This document shows positions 44,480 through 53,710 of a stretch of 64,000 nucleotides of DNA, one piece after another. The stretch comes from Polaromonas sp. OV174 (GTDB lineage: Bacteria > Pseudomonadota > Gammaproteobacteria > Burkholderiales > Burkholderiaceae_C): assembly GCF_900112285.1 (NCBI RefSeq), contig NZ_FOKZ01000017.1, positions 36,069-100,068 on the forward strand, in the 5' to 3' direction. The translations under genes and the position numbers were made by a program. How positions within the stretch are numbered: the stretch's first letter is position 1; each line of letters opens with the position of its first letter. The notes under the pieces were generated by a model, which was not told the DNA's origin, did not search any database, and was given only the letters and a program-made list of their open reading frames with translations.

Positions 44480-46270
44480 TTAAAACGACTCCAGCGCCAG
44501 CGCCGTCACGCTGTCGGCGCCTTCGACAATGCTGTCGCGCACACCGGGCGCCTTGGTCAGCAAATGGTCGGCGTAAAAGCGGGCGGTGATGATTTTGGCC
44601 TGCATGAAGGCGACGTCAACGCCGAGTACCAATTGCTCCTGCGCCACCAGCAACGAACGCGCCATCTGCCAGCCGGCCACCAGATTGCCGGCCAGCATCA
44701 AATAGGGCACGCTGCCGGCAAACACCGCATTCGGCTTGGCCTTGGTGTTGGCGGCGACGAACTCGACCACTTCAACAAACGCTTCGCGCGCGGCTTTCAA
44801 GCGCTTGGCCACGGCCAGCGCGTCGGCACTGCCCTGCTTGAGCAACTCGGCTTCGGTGGCTTCGATTTGCCCGGCGATCGCCTTCGCGGTCTGGCCGCCA
44901 TCGCGCGAGGTCTTGCGGCCCACCAGGTCATTAGCCTGGATGGCGGTCGTGCCTTCGTAAATCGTCAGAATCTTGGCATCACGGTAATACTGCGCCGCGC
45001 CGGTTTCCTCGATAAAGCCCATGCCGCCGTGCACCTGCACGCCCAGCGAGGTGACCTCCAGGCTCATCTCGGTGCTATAGCCCTTGACCAGCGGCACCAT
45101 GAATTCATAGAAAGCCTGGTTCTGCTGGCGCACTTCCGCGTCGGGATGGTGGTGCGATGCGTCGTAGGCGGCGGCGGCCACCGAGGCCATGGCGCGGCAG
45201 CCTTCGGTGTAGGCACGCATGGTCATCAGCATGCGCTTGACGTCGGGGTGGTGAATGATGGGCACGCTGGCCTTGATGGAGCCGTCGACCGGCCGGCTCT
45301 GCACCCGGTCCTTGGCAAAGCTCACGGCCTTTTGATAGGCCCGCTCGGCAATCGCAATACCCTGCATGCCGACGGCGTAGCGCGCCGAGTTCATCATGAT
45401 GAACATGTATTCCAGGCCGCGATTTTCCTCGCCGACCAGGTAACCGACGGCGCCGCCGTGATCGCCGTATTGCAGCACGGCCGTGGGGCTGGCCTTGATG
45501 CCCAGCTTGTGCTCGATGCTGACGCAATGCACATCGTTGCGCGCGCCTAGCGAGCCGTCTTTGCCCACCATGAATTTGGGCACCACAAACAGGCTGATGC
45601 CTTTCACGCCTTCGGGTGCGCCACTGGCGCGGGCCAGCACCAGGTGCACGATGTTCTCGGCCATGTCGTGCTCACCATAGGTGATGAAGATCTTGGTGCC
45701 GAAGACCTTGTAGCTGCCGTCGCCCTGCGGCTCGGCTTTGGCCCGCACCATGGCCAGATCCGAGCCGGCCTGGGGCTCGGTCAGATTCATGGTGCCTGTC
45801 CACTGGCCGCTCACCAGCTTTTCCAGGTAGACCGCTTTCAACTCATCGGAGCCGGCCGTCAGCAGCGCCTCGATGGCGCCGTCGCTGAGCAACGGACACA
45901 GGGCAAAACTCATATTGGCCGAATTGAGCATTTCGCCGCAAGCCGCGCCTATGGTTTTGGGCAGGCCCTGGCCGCCAACATCGACCGGGTGCTGCAGGCC
46001 TTGCCAGCCGCCTTCCACGTATTGTTTGAAGGCTTGCTTGAAGCCTGGCGTGGTGGTGACCACGCCGGATTGAAAGCTTGAGGGGTTGGTGTCGCCTTCG
46101 ACGTTCAGCGGTGCCAGCACCCCCTCGTTAAACCTGGCGCATTCCTCCAACACCGCCTGCGCCGTCTCCAAACCGGCATCTTCAAAACCGGGGATTTGCG
46201 CGACCTGCTCAATATTGGCCAGATGCTGGATATCAAACAGCATGTCCTTGACGGGGGCGATGTAGCTCAT
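44480..46270 (-). CDS. Acyl-CoA dehydrogenase with C-terminal extension (DmdC-like)
   Basis: From the ATG at 46270 (GGAGAGA box) the protein has 596 residues, longer than the 380 of classical enzymes because of a C-terminal helical extension. FAD-binding and substrate signatures: GTMNLTEPQAGSDLAMVRAKA, GSYKVFGTKIFITYGEHD, and near 430-460 VQVHGGMGFIEETGAAQYYRDAKILTIYEGTTAIQANDLV, where the catalytic Glu lies. This longer class includes 3-methylmercaptopropionyl-CoA dehydrogenase (DmdC) and long-chain enzymes; the substrate here is unknown. It passes electrons to the ETF encoded just upstream (etfA, etfB). A terminator lies between etfA and this gene. Confidence 0.93.
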   Translation of the reverse strand: MSYIAPVKDMLFDIQHLANIEQVAQIPGFEDAGLETAQAVLEECARFNEGVLAPLNVEGDTNPSSFQSGVVTTTPGFKQAFKQYVEGGWQGLQHPVDVGGQGLPKTIGAACGEMLNSANMSFALCPLLSDGAIEALLTAGSDELKAVYLEKLVSGQWTGTMNLTEPQAGSDLAMVRAKAEPQGDGSYKVFGTKIFITYGEHDMAENIVHLVLARASGAPEGVKGISLFVVPKFMVGKDGSLGARNDVHCVSIEHKLGIKASPTAVLQYGDHGGAVGYLVGEENRGLEYMFIMMNSARYAVGMQGIAIAERAYQKAVSFAKDRVQSRPVDGSIKASVPIIHHPDVKRMLMTMRAYTEGCRAMASVAAAAYDASHHHPDAEVRQQNQAFYEFMVPLVKGYSTEMSLEVTSLGVQVHGGMGFIEETGAAQYYRDAKILTIYEGTTAIQANDLVGRKTSRDGGQTAKAIAGQIEATEAELLKQGSADALAVAKRLKAAREAFVEVVEFVAANTKAKPNAVFAGSVPYLMLAGNLVAGWQMARSLLVAQEQLVLGVDVAFMQAKIITARFYADHLLTKAPGVRDSIVEGADSVTALALESF

Positions 46271-46344
46271 GACAGTCTCTCCACTTATGTCAGCAAATGC
46301 CCGCCAGCGCAGGTCATCCGGGTACAAAAAACAGATAAAAAAAA

Positions 46345-46362
46345 GGCGTCCCGCAAGACGCC
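46345..46362 (-). terminator. Intrinsic terminator after etfA
   Basis: On the minus strand GGCGTC, loop TTGCGG, GACGCC is followed by a run of eight T. It lies between the etfA stop (46379) and the acyl-CoA dehydrogenase start (46270), so the latter needs its own promoter. Confidence 0.85.
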
Positions 46363-46378
46363 CTTGGCTTTCTTTGGC

Positions 46379-47311
46379 TTAAAGCGCAGCCACCAGTTCG
46401 GGCACGGCCGTGAACAAGTCGGCCTCCAGGCCGTAGTCGGCCACGCCGAAGATGGGCGCTTCGGCATCCTTGTTGATGGCCACAATGACCTTGGAGTCCT
46501 TCATGCCGGCCAGATGCTGGATGGCACCCGAGATGCCGACGGCCACATAGAGCTGGGGCGCGACGATCTTGCCGGTCTGGCCCACTTGCCAGTCGTTGGG
46601 CGCGTAGCCCGCATCGACGGCGGCGCGGCTGGCGCCCAGGGCGGCGCCCAGCTTGTCGGCCAGCGGCGTCAGCACTTCCATGAACTTCTCGGCGCTGCCC
46701 AGGGCGCGGCCACCGGAGACGATGATCTTGGCCGCCGTCAGTTCGGGGCGGTCGCTCTTGGCGATCTCGGCGCCCAGAAAGGTGGACTTGCCGCTGTCGG
46801 CCACGCCGGCCAGGGTTTCAATGGCGGCCGAACCGCCGCTGGCCGCTGCCGCGTCAAAGCCGGTGGTGCGCACGGTGATGACCTTGGTGGCGTCCAGGCT
46901 TTGCACGATGGCAATGGCGTTGCCGGCGTAGATGGGGCGCTCGAAGGTGTCGGGGCTATCCACCTTGGTGATGTCCGAGATCTGGCCCACATCCAGCGTG
47001 GCGGCCACGCGCGGGGCGATGTTTTTGCCGGAGGCGGTGGCCGGGAACAGGATGTGCGAGTAGCTGCTGGCGATGGCCAGCACCTGGGCGGCCATGTTTT
47101 CGGCCAGGCCATGTTCAAAGTGCGCGCCATCGACGTGGATGACTTTGGCCACGCCGGCGATTTGCGCGGCGGCCTGGGCCGCGGCTGCGGCATTCAGGCC
47201 GGCCACCAGCACATGCACCTCACCACCGCACTGAGCGGCGGCGGTCACGGTGTTCAGGGTGGCGGGCTTGATGGCCTTGTTGTCGTGTTCGGCAATTACC
47301 AGTGCAGTCAT
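46379..47311 (-). CDS. etfA: Electron transfer flavoprotein alpha subunit
   Basis: The protein has 310 residues. The C-terminal FAD domain shows [69 protein letters not shown], the full EtfA signature. With EtfB it accepts electrons from several acyl-CoA dehydrogenases and hands them to ETF-ubiquinone oxidoreductase. Its start directly abuts the etfB stop (47312). It is probably co-transcribed with etfB from a promoter upstream of the latter. Confidence 0.97.
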   Translation of the reverse strand: MTALVIAEHDNKAIKPATLNTVTAAAQCGGEVHVLVAGLNAAAAAQAAAQIAGVAKVIHVDGAHFEHGLAENMAAQVLAIASSYSHILFPATASGKNIAPRVAATLDVGQISDITKVDSPDTFERPIYAGNAIAIVQSLDATKVITVRTTGFDAAAASGGSAAIETLAGVADSGKSTFLGAEIAKSDRPELTAAKIIVSGGRALGSAEKFMEVLTPLADKLGAALGASRAAVDAGYAPNDWQVGQTGKIVAPQLYVAVGISGAIQHLAGMKDSKVIVAINKDAEAPIFGVADYGLEADLFTAVPELVAAL

Positions 47312-48061
47312 TTAGATCACCTTCGCTTCGTTTTTGAGTTTGTCGACCAGGGCGGCGACGTCGGCCACCTTGACGCCGGCGCTGCGCTTGGGCGGCTCGC
47401 TGACCTTCAGGGTCTTGATGCGGGGCGTGACGTCAACACCGAGGTCTGCGGGTTTGACGTTGTCCAGCTGCTTTTTCTTGGCCTTCATGATGTTGGGCAA
47501 GGTCACATAGCGCGGCTCGTTCAGGCGCAAGTCGGTGGTGATGATGGCCGGCAGGGTGAGCGAGAGGGTTTCCAGGCCGCCGTCGACTTCGCGCGTGACC
47601 TTGGCGACGCCGCCTTCGACTTCCACCTTGGAGGCGAAGGTCGCTTGCGGCCAGCCCAGCAGCGCGGCCAGCATCTGGCCGGTCTGGTTGCAGTCATCAT
47701 CGATCGCCTGCTTGCCCAGGATCACCAGTTGCGGGGCTTCCTTGTCGACCAGGGCCTTCAGCAGCTTGGCCACGGCCAGCGGCTGCAGTTCGGCGTCGGT
47801 TTCGACCAGGATGGCGCGGTCCGCGCCAATCGCCATGGCGGTGCGCAGGGTTTCCTGGCACTGCAGCACACCGCAGGACACGGCGATAACCTCCGTGGCC
47901 ACGCCTTTTTCCTTGAGCCGGGTCGCCTCTTCGATGGCGATTTCGTCAAAGGGATTCATGCTCATCTTGACGTTGGCAATATCGACACCTGTGCCGTCTG
48001 ATTTGACGCGCACTTTCACGTTGTAGTCGACTACACGCTTGACGGGGACCAAAACCTTCAT
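47312..48061 (-). CDS. etfB: Electron transfer flavoprotein beta subunit
   Basis: The protein has 249 residues. Features: [27 protein letters not shown] at the N-terminus, [17 protein letters not shown] segment (here [21 protein letters not shown]), the [24 protein letters not shown] block and a C-terminal [21 protein letters not shown]. It binds AMP and forms the ETF heterodimer with EtfA. The upstream region contains a TTTACG-TTGA-CGTAAA palindrome, reminiscent of MerR-type LiuR operators that control acyl-CoA and branched-chain degradation genes in proteobacteria. Confidence 0.97.
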   Translation of the reverse strand: MKVLVPVKRVVDYNVKVRVKSDGTGVDIANVKMSMNPFDEIAIEEATRLKEKGVATEVIAVSCGVLQCQETLRTAMAIGADRAILVETDAELQPLAVAKLLKALVDKEAPQLVILGKQAIDDDCNQTGQMLAALLGWPQATFASKVEVEGGVAKVTREVDGGLETLSLTLPAIITTDLRLNEPRYVTLPNIMKAKKKQLDNVKPADLGVDVTPRIKTLKVSEPPKRSAGVKVADVAALVDKLKNEAKVI

Positions 48062-48096
48062 TGGAGGACTCCAGAGTTTATTGATGGACGGTGACG

Positions 48097-48112
48097 TTTA
48101 CGTTGACGTAAA
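48097..48112. promoter_or_regulatory. Palindrome upstream of etfB, LiuR-like operator candidate
   Basis: TTTACGTTGACGTAAA is a 16-base palindrome (arms TTTACG/CGTAAA) that lies 36 bases upstream of the etfB ATG. The ACGT-N2-ACGT core resembles operators of LiuR (MerR family). The regulator gene is not in the window, so the link is inference. Confidence 0.55.
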
Positions 48113-48224
48113 GGTAAGCTTTGCATTCTATGCTGCGGCATTCATGATGCGGGGCGGCGACCCAACTGCAAGAGGGTTATCCGTGGCAGTCGACAAAAAA
48201 AGAACGGTCGTTCTATTTTGTTGA

Positions 48225-49562
48225 TTATAAGGGCTTGATTGAGTCGGACTTGAGCGTAGGCTCCACGCTGACCTGGGTATGAATTACTCGCTGCGGATAG
48301 GGAATATCTATGCCGTTTTCACGCAAAGCCTTCAAGATAGACAGGTTGACGGCCGAACGCAGGTTTTGCTGGCCGTTTTCCGGATCGGCCAGCCAATAAT
48401 TCAGCGTGAACTCCAGGCCGTCGGCGCCAAAATTGGTCAAGGCCACCGACACACCGGGATCGCGCAGCACGCGCGCCTGCGTCACAGCAGCCTCGGTCAG
48501 CAAACGCATGACCAGTTCGACGTCGCTGTCATAGCCGACGGACACCATGGTGGTCTGCAACAGGCGCGAGTCCGTGAACGACAGATTTTCAATGCGGTTG
48601 CTGATGAACATCTCATTGGGAACGATGGACTCGCGCCCGGAAGCGGCTCGCACCACCGTATAGCGGGCATTGATGTAGGTGATGCGGCCTTCAAAGGTAT
48701 CAACACGCACGTTGTCGCCGATGCGCACACTGCGTTCGGCCAGCATGACAAAACCGCTGACATAGTTGGCCGCGAGCTTTTGCAAGCCAAAACCCACGCC
48801 CACACCAATCGCACCACCCAGCACCGACAGCGCCGTCAGATCTATGCCCACAGAAGACAGCGCCAGCAGCAAACCGACAAACATCAGCACCACGCGCGTG
48901 GCATTGCTGATGGCCTTGCGCAGGGACAGTTCGCTGCCGGTGGCCGAGCGCAGCAGGCGCGCCTCTATCGCAGAGGAAATCCACAAGGCAATCAGCAGCA
49001 CGATGCCGGCGGTCAGCGCGCCTTCCAGCATGGTGCGCACCGACATGACCGAGTTGCCGACCTTCCACTTGATATCGTCCAGCTCCTCCAGAATGACCGG
49101 CAGCAAGCCGCTGACCCAGAGCACCATGGCGCCCCAGGCGCCCCAGGAAATGGTGCGCTCCAGCGCCCGCACCAGCGGCGCATCCTTGAAGGCGGCCTGC
49201 AAGACCTTGACGCCCAGCCTTATCACGGCCAGCGACAGCAGCACGGGAATCGCCACCTTGAAGACCGCCAGCGGCAGCATGCGCGCCACCAGCTCCTGGG
49301 CGGCATAGGCAAACGACAGCAGCAACAGCGGAAACAGCACGCCATCGACAATGCGCCGGCCAAAGAGAATCGACTGATCATCGGGCTGGTGGCGCGAACG
49401 GCCCAGCAGACGTGCCACCAACCAGGCCAGGAGCACGCAGCCCAGCAAAGCCGCCAGCTCAATCAGGGCCATGGGCTGCATCAGCCCGGCAAACCACTGA
49501 TCCAGGCTGTCAATTGGGAGCGGGGATGGAGGACGAAAATTCAGGGTGCCAGTACCGGCCAT
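48225..49562 (-). CDS. MscS-family mechanosensitive channel
   Basis: The protein has 445 residues. The pore-lining TM3 and the following beta domain are recognisable: LTALSVLGGAIGVGVGFGLQKLAANYVSGFVMLAERSVRIGDNVRV, then GRITYINARYTVVRAASGRESIVPNEMFISNRIENLSFTD. Five to six further membrane helices occupy residues 30-200, more than MscS of E. coli, so it is of the MscK/YnaI-like middle size. It relieves osmotic pressure at the inner membrane. Its start lies 22 bases inside the end of the enoyl-CoA hydratase gene on the same strand. Confidence 0.92.
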   Translation of the reverse strand: MAGTGTLNFRPPSPLPIDSLDQWFAGLMQPMALIELAALLGCVLLAWLVARLLGRSRHQPDDQSILFGRRIVDGVLFPLLLLSFAYAAQELVARMLPLAVFKVAIPVLLSLAVIRLGVKVLQAAFKDAPLVRALERTISWGAWGAMVLWVSGLLPVILEELDDIKWKVGNSVMSVRTMLEGALTAGIVLLIALWISSAIEARLLRSATGSELSLRKAISNATRVVLMFVGLLLALSSVGIDLTALSVLGGAIGVGVGFGLQKLAANYVSGFVMLAERSVRIGDNVRVDTFEGRITYINARYTVVRAASGRESIVPNEMFISNRIENLSFTDSRLLQTTMVSVGYDSDVELVMRLLTEAAVTQARVLRDPGVSVALTNFGADGLEFTLNYWLADPENGQQNLRSAVNLSILKALRENGIDIPYPQRVIHTQVSVEPTLKSDSIKPL

Positions 49563-50350
49563 TCAGGTTTCCTTTTCTCGATGAAGGCTTGTACGCCTTC
49601 CTGTGCAACGGCGTGCATCATATTGCAGGCCATGGCCTGGCCGGCCAGTTGGTAAGCCGCCTCCACGCCGGTTTCGCGCTGCTTGTAAAAAAGCGCCTTG
49701 CCCATGGCCAGCGCTTCGCGCGGCTTGGACAGCAAGGCCAGCAGGAGCTGCTCGACCTCGGCATCCAACGCCTCCAGCGGCACGACGCGATTCACCAGCC
49801 CGCGCAGCCGCGCCTCGTCAGCCGTGATGAACTCGCCCGTCAGCAGCATTTCCATGGCCTGCTTGGCCGGCATGTTGCGCACCAGCGGCACACTGGGCGT
49901 GGCGCAAAAAAGGCCCACGTCGATGCCGTTGACGCCAAAACTGGCCTGGCTGGCGGCCACCGCCAGATCGCATTGCGCCACCAGCTGACAACCGGCGGCG
50001 GTGGCCAGGCCCTGCACCCTGGCAATCACCGGCACCGGTAGATTCTGGATGCTGAGCATCACGCGCGTGCAGCGGGCAAACAGTTTCTGGTAATAGGCCA
50101 GCTCGGCCTGTGCGCGCATCTCCTTGAGGTTGTGGCCGGCGCAAAAGGCCTTGCCCTCGGCCGACAACACGACGGCGCGGGCCGAAGGCTCACCGGCGAT
50201 GGCATCGAGCGCCGTCTGCAACGCGGCCAGAACCTCTTCGCTCAAGGTATTGAAACTGCCTGGCTGGTTCAGCACCAGGCGGTGCACGCCCCGCGCATCC
50301 CAGGTATGAAGAACGGGCGGCGGCGCAGCGGCAGGCCCAGTGGTACGCAT
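49541..50350 (-). CDS. Enoyl-CoA hydratase/isomerase family protein (crotonase)
   Basis: The protein has 269 residues. The oxyanion-hole segments of the crotonase fold are present: AVVLSAEGKAFCAGHNLKEMRA and IARVQGLATAAGCQLVAQCDLAVAASQASFGVNGIDVGLFC. The conserved Glu pair of true hydratases is not evident; some members hydrate, others isomerise or thioesterify. The segment NMPAKQAMEMLLTGEFITADEARLRGLVNRVVP is typical of the family. It may assist the degradation of acyl-CoAs along with the etf and dehydrogenase genes nearby. The MscS gene overlaps its end. Confidence 0.92.
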   Translation of the reverse strand: MRTTGPAAAPPPVLHTWDARGVHRLVLNQPGSFNTLSEEVLAALQTALDAIAGEPSARAVVLSAEGKAFCAGHNLKEMRAQAELAYYQKLFARCTRVMLSIQNLPVPVIARVQGLATAAGCQLVAQCDLAVAASQASFGVNGIDVGLFCATPSVPLVRNMPAKQAMEMLLTGEFITADEARLRGLVNRVVPLEALDAEVEQLLLALLSKPREALAMGKALFYKQRETGVEAAYQLAGQAMACNMMHAVAQEGVQAFIEKRKPEWPVLAP

Positions 50351-50359
50351 AAAAAACTC

Positions 50360-51313
50360 CTATAAATCTGCCAGCACGCGGATGTGCGCTTCCACGCTGC
50401 GCCCCAGCGCGCTCAGGTTGTAGCCGCCTTCCAGCGCGGACACGATACGGCCCTTGGCGTGGCGCTTGGCCACGTCCTTGACGCGCATGGTGATCCAGGC
50501 GTAGTCCTGCTCGGTCAGGCCCATCTGGCCCAGCTCGTCCTCGCGGTGCGCGTCAAAGCCGGCACTGATGAAAATCATTTCGGGCTGGAACGCTTCCAGG
50601 CGCGGCATCCACATCATCTCTATCAGCTCGCGCACCTCCATGCCCTTGGTATAGGCCGGCACCGGCAGATTCACCATATTGCCGTCGTGCGCCTCGGCGC
50701 CGCTAAACGGAAACAGCGGATGCTGGAAAAAGCTCACCATCAAAATCCGCTCATCGCCGCGAATGATGTCTTCGGTGCCATTGCCGTGGTGCACGTCAAA
50801 GTCAACAATCGCCACGCGCTTGAGGCCGTGGCGCTCCAGCGCGTACTTGGCGGCAATGGCGATGTTGTTGAAAAAGCAAAAGCCCATGGCCTTGTTGTGC
50901 TCGGCATGGTGGCCAGGCGGACGCACGGCGCAAAAGGCGTTCTCCATCTCGCCGGCGATCACGCTGTCGGTGGCCGCCAGTACCGCACCGGCAGCGCGCA
51001 AAGCGGCATTCCAGGTGTGTACGTTGAGCAAGGTATCGGGATCAATCTGGACGTAGGGTGGTCCACCCGCCTTGATGTCATCGGCCAGGGTATCGCTCAG
51101 ACCGCGCAGCGCCGCCGCCAGCATGCGGTCGTGCGCCAGCTCGATGTCGCCCAGCGCCGCCAGCGGCGCTTCCCGTCTTGCCAGCGCGTCGCCCACGCCG
51201 CTGACCAGCAAGCGGTCTTCAATCGCATCTAGCCGCTCGGGACACTCCGGATGTCCTGGGCCCATCTCATGTTTCCAGCAATCTTTGTGAGTGAAGTAAC
51301 CAGTCGCATTCAT
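50360..51313 (-). CDS. Histone deacetylase family protein (AcuC/polyamine deacetylase-like)
   Basis: From the ATG at 51313 the protein has 317 residues. The zinc-site motifs of the family are complete: HPECPERLDAIE near the N-terminus, RPPGHHAEHNKAMGFCFFNNIAIAA (active-site His pair) and VDFDVHHGNGTEDI (zinc-binding Asp and His). Bacterial members deacetylate acetylpolyamines or acetyl-lysine of proteins such as acetyl-CoA synthetase. It is cytoplasmic. The stop lies nine bases before the enoyl-CoA hydratase start, so the two are probably co-transcribed. It is divergent from the moxR gene. Confidence 0.94.
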   Translation of the reverse strand: MNATGYFTHKDCWKHEMGPGHPECPERLDAIEDRLLVSGVGDALARREAPLAALGDIELAHDRMLAAALRGLSDTLADDIKAGGPPYVQIDPDTLLNVHTWNAALRAAGAVLAATDSVIAGEMENAFCAVRPPGHHAEHNKAMGFCFFNNIAIAAKYALERHGLKRVAIVDFDVHHGNGTEDIIRGDERILMVSFFQHPLFPFSGAEAHDGNMVNLPVPAYTKGMEVRELIEMMWMPRLEAFQPEMIFISAGFDAHREDELGQMGLTEQDYAWITMRVKDVAKRHAKGRIVSALEGGYNLSALGRSVEAHIRVLADL

Positions 51314-51355
51314 GGCTTGAAAGTTTGGCGAAAAAATTACGGTATGGTTGAAGGC

Positions 51356-52276
51356 ATGCACGTCAAAGAAAAACTTCAAGCGCTTTTGAATCAGCTTAAC
51401 ACGGTCATTGTGGGCAAATCCACGCAGGTACAGGACTGCGTCGCCTGCCTGCTGGCCGGCGGTCATCTGCTGATTGAAGACGTGCCCGGCGTCGGCAAAA
51501 CCACGCTGGCGCACGCGCTGTCGCGCTCCTTTGGCCTGCAGTTTTCACGCGTGCAGTTCACCGCCGACCTGATGCCCAGCGACTTGTCGGGCGTATCTAT
51601 TTACGAGCGCCAGCGCGAGGGCTTTGTGTTTCACCCCGGGCCGGTGTTTGCGCAGGTGCTGCTGGCCGATGAGATCAATCGCGCCAGCCCCAAGACCCAG
51701 AGCGCCCTGCTCGAAGCCATGGAGGAAAAGCAGGTCACCGTCGAAGGCGAGACCCGGCCCCTGCCGATTCCGTTTTTTGTCATTGCCACGCAAAACCCGC
51801 AAGACCAGCTCGGCACCTACGCTCTGCCCGAGTCCCAGCTGGACCGCTTTCACATGCGTATCTCGCTGGGCTACCCGGACCGCGCCGCCGAGCGTGAACT
51901 GCTCAGGGGCGGCGACCGGCGCGACATGGTGGACAACTTGCCGGCCCTGCTGGCGCCGCACGACCTGCTGGAGTTGCAGCAACTGGTGCAGCAAGTTCAT
52001 GCCGCAGAGCCGCTGCTGAACTACCTGCAAGACCTGATGGCCGCCACCCGCTCGGGGCGCTGGTTTTTGCAGGGCCTGAGCCCGCGCGCCGGCATCGCCA
52101 TCATGCGGGCCGCCAAGGCGCAGGCCTTTCTGAGCGGGCGGGACTACGTCGCGCCCGATGACATCGCCGCCGTGCTGCCGCAAACCGCGGCGCACCGCCT
52201 GGTGCCCGTCAGCGATGCCGGCCGGGGTGCGGCCGAGCAGGTGCGCGCCATGCTTGACGCCGTGGCCCTGCCCTGA
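51356..52276 (+). CDS. MoxR-family AAA+ ATPase
   Basis: The protein has 306 residues from the ATG at 51356 (an ATG at 51344 is possible). Walker A is PGVGKTT near residue 44-50, Walker B is VLLADEINRASPKTQSALLEAMEE, and sensor regions follow (FVIATQNPQDQLGTYALPESQLDRF). MoxR proteins act as chaperones in folding or activating partner complexes. It lies 20 bases before a DUF58 protein gene and, after it, a TgpA-type transglutaminase gene: a conserved three-gene arrangement. Together they are probably involved in envelope or peptide processing. Confidence 0.95.
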   Translation: MHVKEKLQALLNQLNTVIVGKSTQVQDCVACLLAGGHLLIEDVPGVGKTTLAHALSRSFGLQFSRVQFTADLMPSDLSGVSIYERQREGFVFHPGPVFAQVLLADEINRASPKTQSALLEAMEEKQVTVEGETRPLPIPFFVIATQNPQDQLGTYALPESQLDRFHMRISLGYPDRAAERELLRGGDRRDMVDNLPALLAPHDLLELQQLVQQVHAAEPLLNYLQDLMAATRSGRWFLQGLSPRAGIAIMRAAKAQAFLSGRDYVAPDDIAAVLPQTAAHRLVPVSDAGRGAAEQVRAMLDAVALP

Positions 52277-52296
52277 TCCGCACGCCCGCGTTTGAC

Positions 52297-53319
52297 ATGG
52301 CCGTCTTCGCCTTCATGCCCAATCCTGCGCGCCTGCTCCGACAACGTTTTCAAAGCTGGTTCGAATCCCGCCTCCCCTTCACCGACAGCGTCACGCTGAC
52401 CCAGCGCAACGTCTACATCCTGCCGACGCGTCCCGGCCTGATGCTGGGCGCCACCCTGCTGGTGCTGCTGGTCGCCTCCATCAACTACCAGCTCAACCTG
52501 GGCTACCTGCTGACCTTTTTGCTGGCCGGCTGCGCCCTGGTCGGCATGCATGTCAGCCATGCCACCCTGCGCGGCCTTGCTATGAACCTGGTAGCGCCCC
52601 GCGCCCAGTACGCGGGCGCTACAGCCATTTTTGACATCAAACTCACGAATACCAAGGCGGCTACGCGTTACGGCCTGGGCCTGAGCGTGCTGAATCCTCA
52701 GGCGGCGACTGCGCCAAAAGCCAGCGCGCTGCACTGGGCCTGGACCGACGTCCCGGCGCAAGGCAGCAGTGTGGTGCAGGTGGCCTTCACGCCCCCGCGC
52801 CGCGGCCTGCAGCGCCTGCCGACGCTGACCGCCGAGACCCGCTTTCCGCTGGGCACCTTCAGGGTCTGGACGGTCTGGCGGCCGGCCGCGCAAATCCTGG
52901 TCTACCCGGCGCCCGAGCTCAATCCGCCACCGCTCCCCCCGGGTGAGCCGCGTGCCCAAGGTGCGGCCACGGCAGCGCGTTCACAAAACTCCGGCGAATT
53001 TGATGGCATTCGCGCTTACCGCCGTGGCGACCCGCTCAAGCTGGTGGTCTGGAAAAAAGCCGCCCGCGCGCAGGCTACCGGATCGAACGAGCTGCTGAGC
53101 CGGGACACCCAGCAGACCCAGCAACAGGCCTTGTGGCTGGACGCGCAGGCCGCCGGCCTGCCCGAGCAGGAGGCCCGCCTGTCGCGCCTATGCGCCTGGG
53201 TGCTGATGGCGGACCGGCTGGGCCTGGACTACGGCTTGCGCCTGGCCGGGCGCGAGATCAAGCCGGCTCGGGGCGAGGCGCATAAGCGGGCTTGCCTGGA
53301 GATGTTGGCGACATGCTGA
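52297..53319 (+). CDS. DUF58 domain protein, membrane-anchored
   Basis: The protein has 340 residues. Two membrane helices lie near residues 45-65 and 68-85 (LMLGATLLVLLVASINY and LGYLLTFLLAGCALVGM). The DUF58 signature (GEFDGIRAYRRGDPLKLVVWKKAARA) is near residues 228-255. Such proteins partner with MoxR ATPases, often with a von Willebrand-like fold. A stretch at 52579-52621 that codes for LAMNLVAPRAQYAGAT resembles dispersed repeat 2, so part of the coding sequence may derive from a repeat. The transglutaminase gene follows after a 391-base non-coding stretch, unusual for this operon. Confidence 0.92.
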   Translation: MAVFAFMPNPARLLRQRFQSWFESRLPFTDSVTLTQRNVYILPTRPGLMLGATLLVLLVASINYQLNLGYLLTFLLAGCALVGMHVSHATLRGLAMNLVAPRAQYAGATAIFDIKLTNTKAATRYGLGLSVLNPQAATAPKASALHWAWTDVPAQGSSVVQVAFTPPRRGLQRLPTLTAETRFPLGTFRVWTVWRPAAQILVYPAPELNPPPLPPGEPRAQGAATAARSQNSGEFDGIRAYRRGDPLKLVVWKKAARAQATGSNELLSRDTQQTQQQALWLDAQAAGLPEQEARLSRLCAWVLMADRLGLDYGLRLAGREIKPARGEAHKRACLEMLATC

Positions 53320-53349
53320 GGGCTTGGGGGTTTGGCGGCGAGTGGAGGC

Positions 53350-53660
53350 CGGGTCTCGCCCTGGCAGGCGACTCACTTTTAGCGAGACCCGCTACAAAAA
53401 CCTGCAAAGAAATGATGTGGTGTATCCCGGCTTTTCTTGGTATTCGGTATTCGTATCCGCTCCCACCCCGTCCTGGCTGGGCCGAGCAGCGCAGATGGAG
53501 GCGGGATCAGGGCCGCAGTTGTTTGAGCGCAGCGAGTTCTGCGGCCCCCCGCCGGAGTCGAGCAGCGCAGGTTGCCTGGAGCGAAGCGCAAGGACCCAGA
53601 CTGCGGGTCGCCTTCTCTTTGCTTACTTTCTCTTGGCGAAGCAAGAGAAAGTGAGTCGGC
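53350..53660. repeat. Non-coding block with stem-loops in the DUF58-TgpA gap
   Basis: No gene is supported between 53320 and 53710. Two perfect stems stand out: CGGGTCTCGC at 53350 with GCGAGACCCG at 53382, and CTTTCTCTTG at 53626 with CAAGAGAAAG at 53642. The second stem, with its GCGAAG loop and following GTGAGTCGGC, matches my memory of a repeat frequent in Comamonadaceae intergenic DNA. The block splits an operon that is usually tightly packed. Confidence 0.65.
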
Positions 53661-53710
53661 CGCCGGGCCGAAACCCGGCCCCGGAACCAAAAAAACAATC
53701 CCCCGAAAAA

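Noticed and set aside
46196..48001. Very long open frame on the plus strand opposite etfA and etfB
   Set aside because: The translation is rich in His, Gly, Gln and Arg without any family motif, as expected for the complement of GC-rich genes; EtfA and EtfB signatures are clear on the other strand.
52358..52374. GGTTCGAATCCCGCC stretch resembling a tRNA T-arm
   Set aside because: No matching acceptor stem, anticodon arm or D arm is found around it, and it lies inside the well-supported DUF58 gene, where it encodes WFESRL.
53324..53710. Upstream in-frame extension of the TgpA gene
   Set aside because: It runs through stem-loop repeat DNA; the membrane protein begins naturally at the ATG at 53711.
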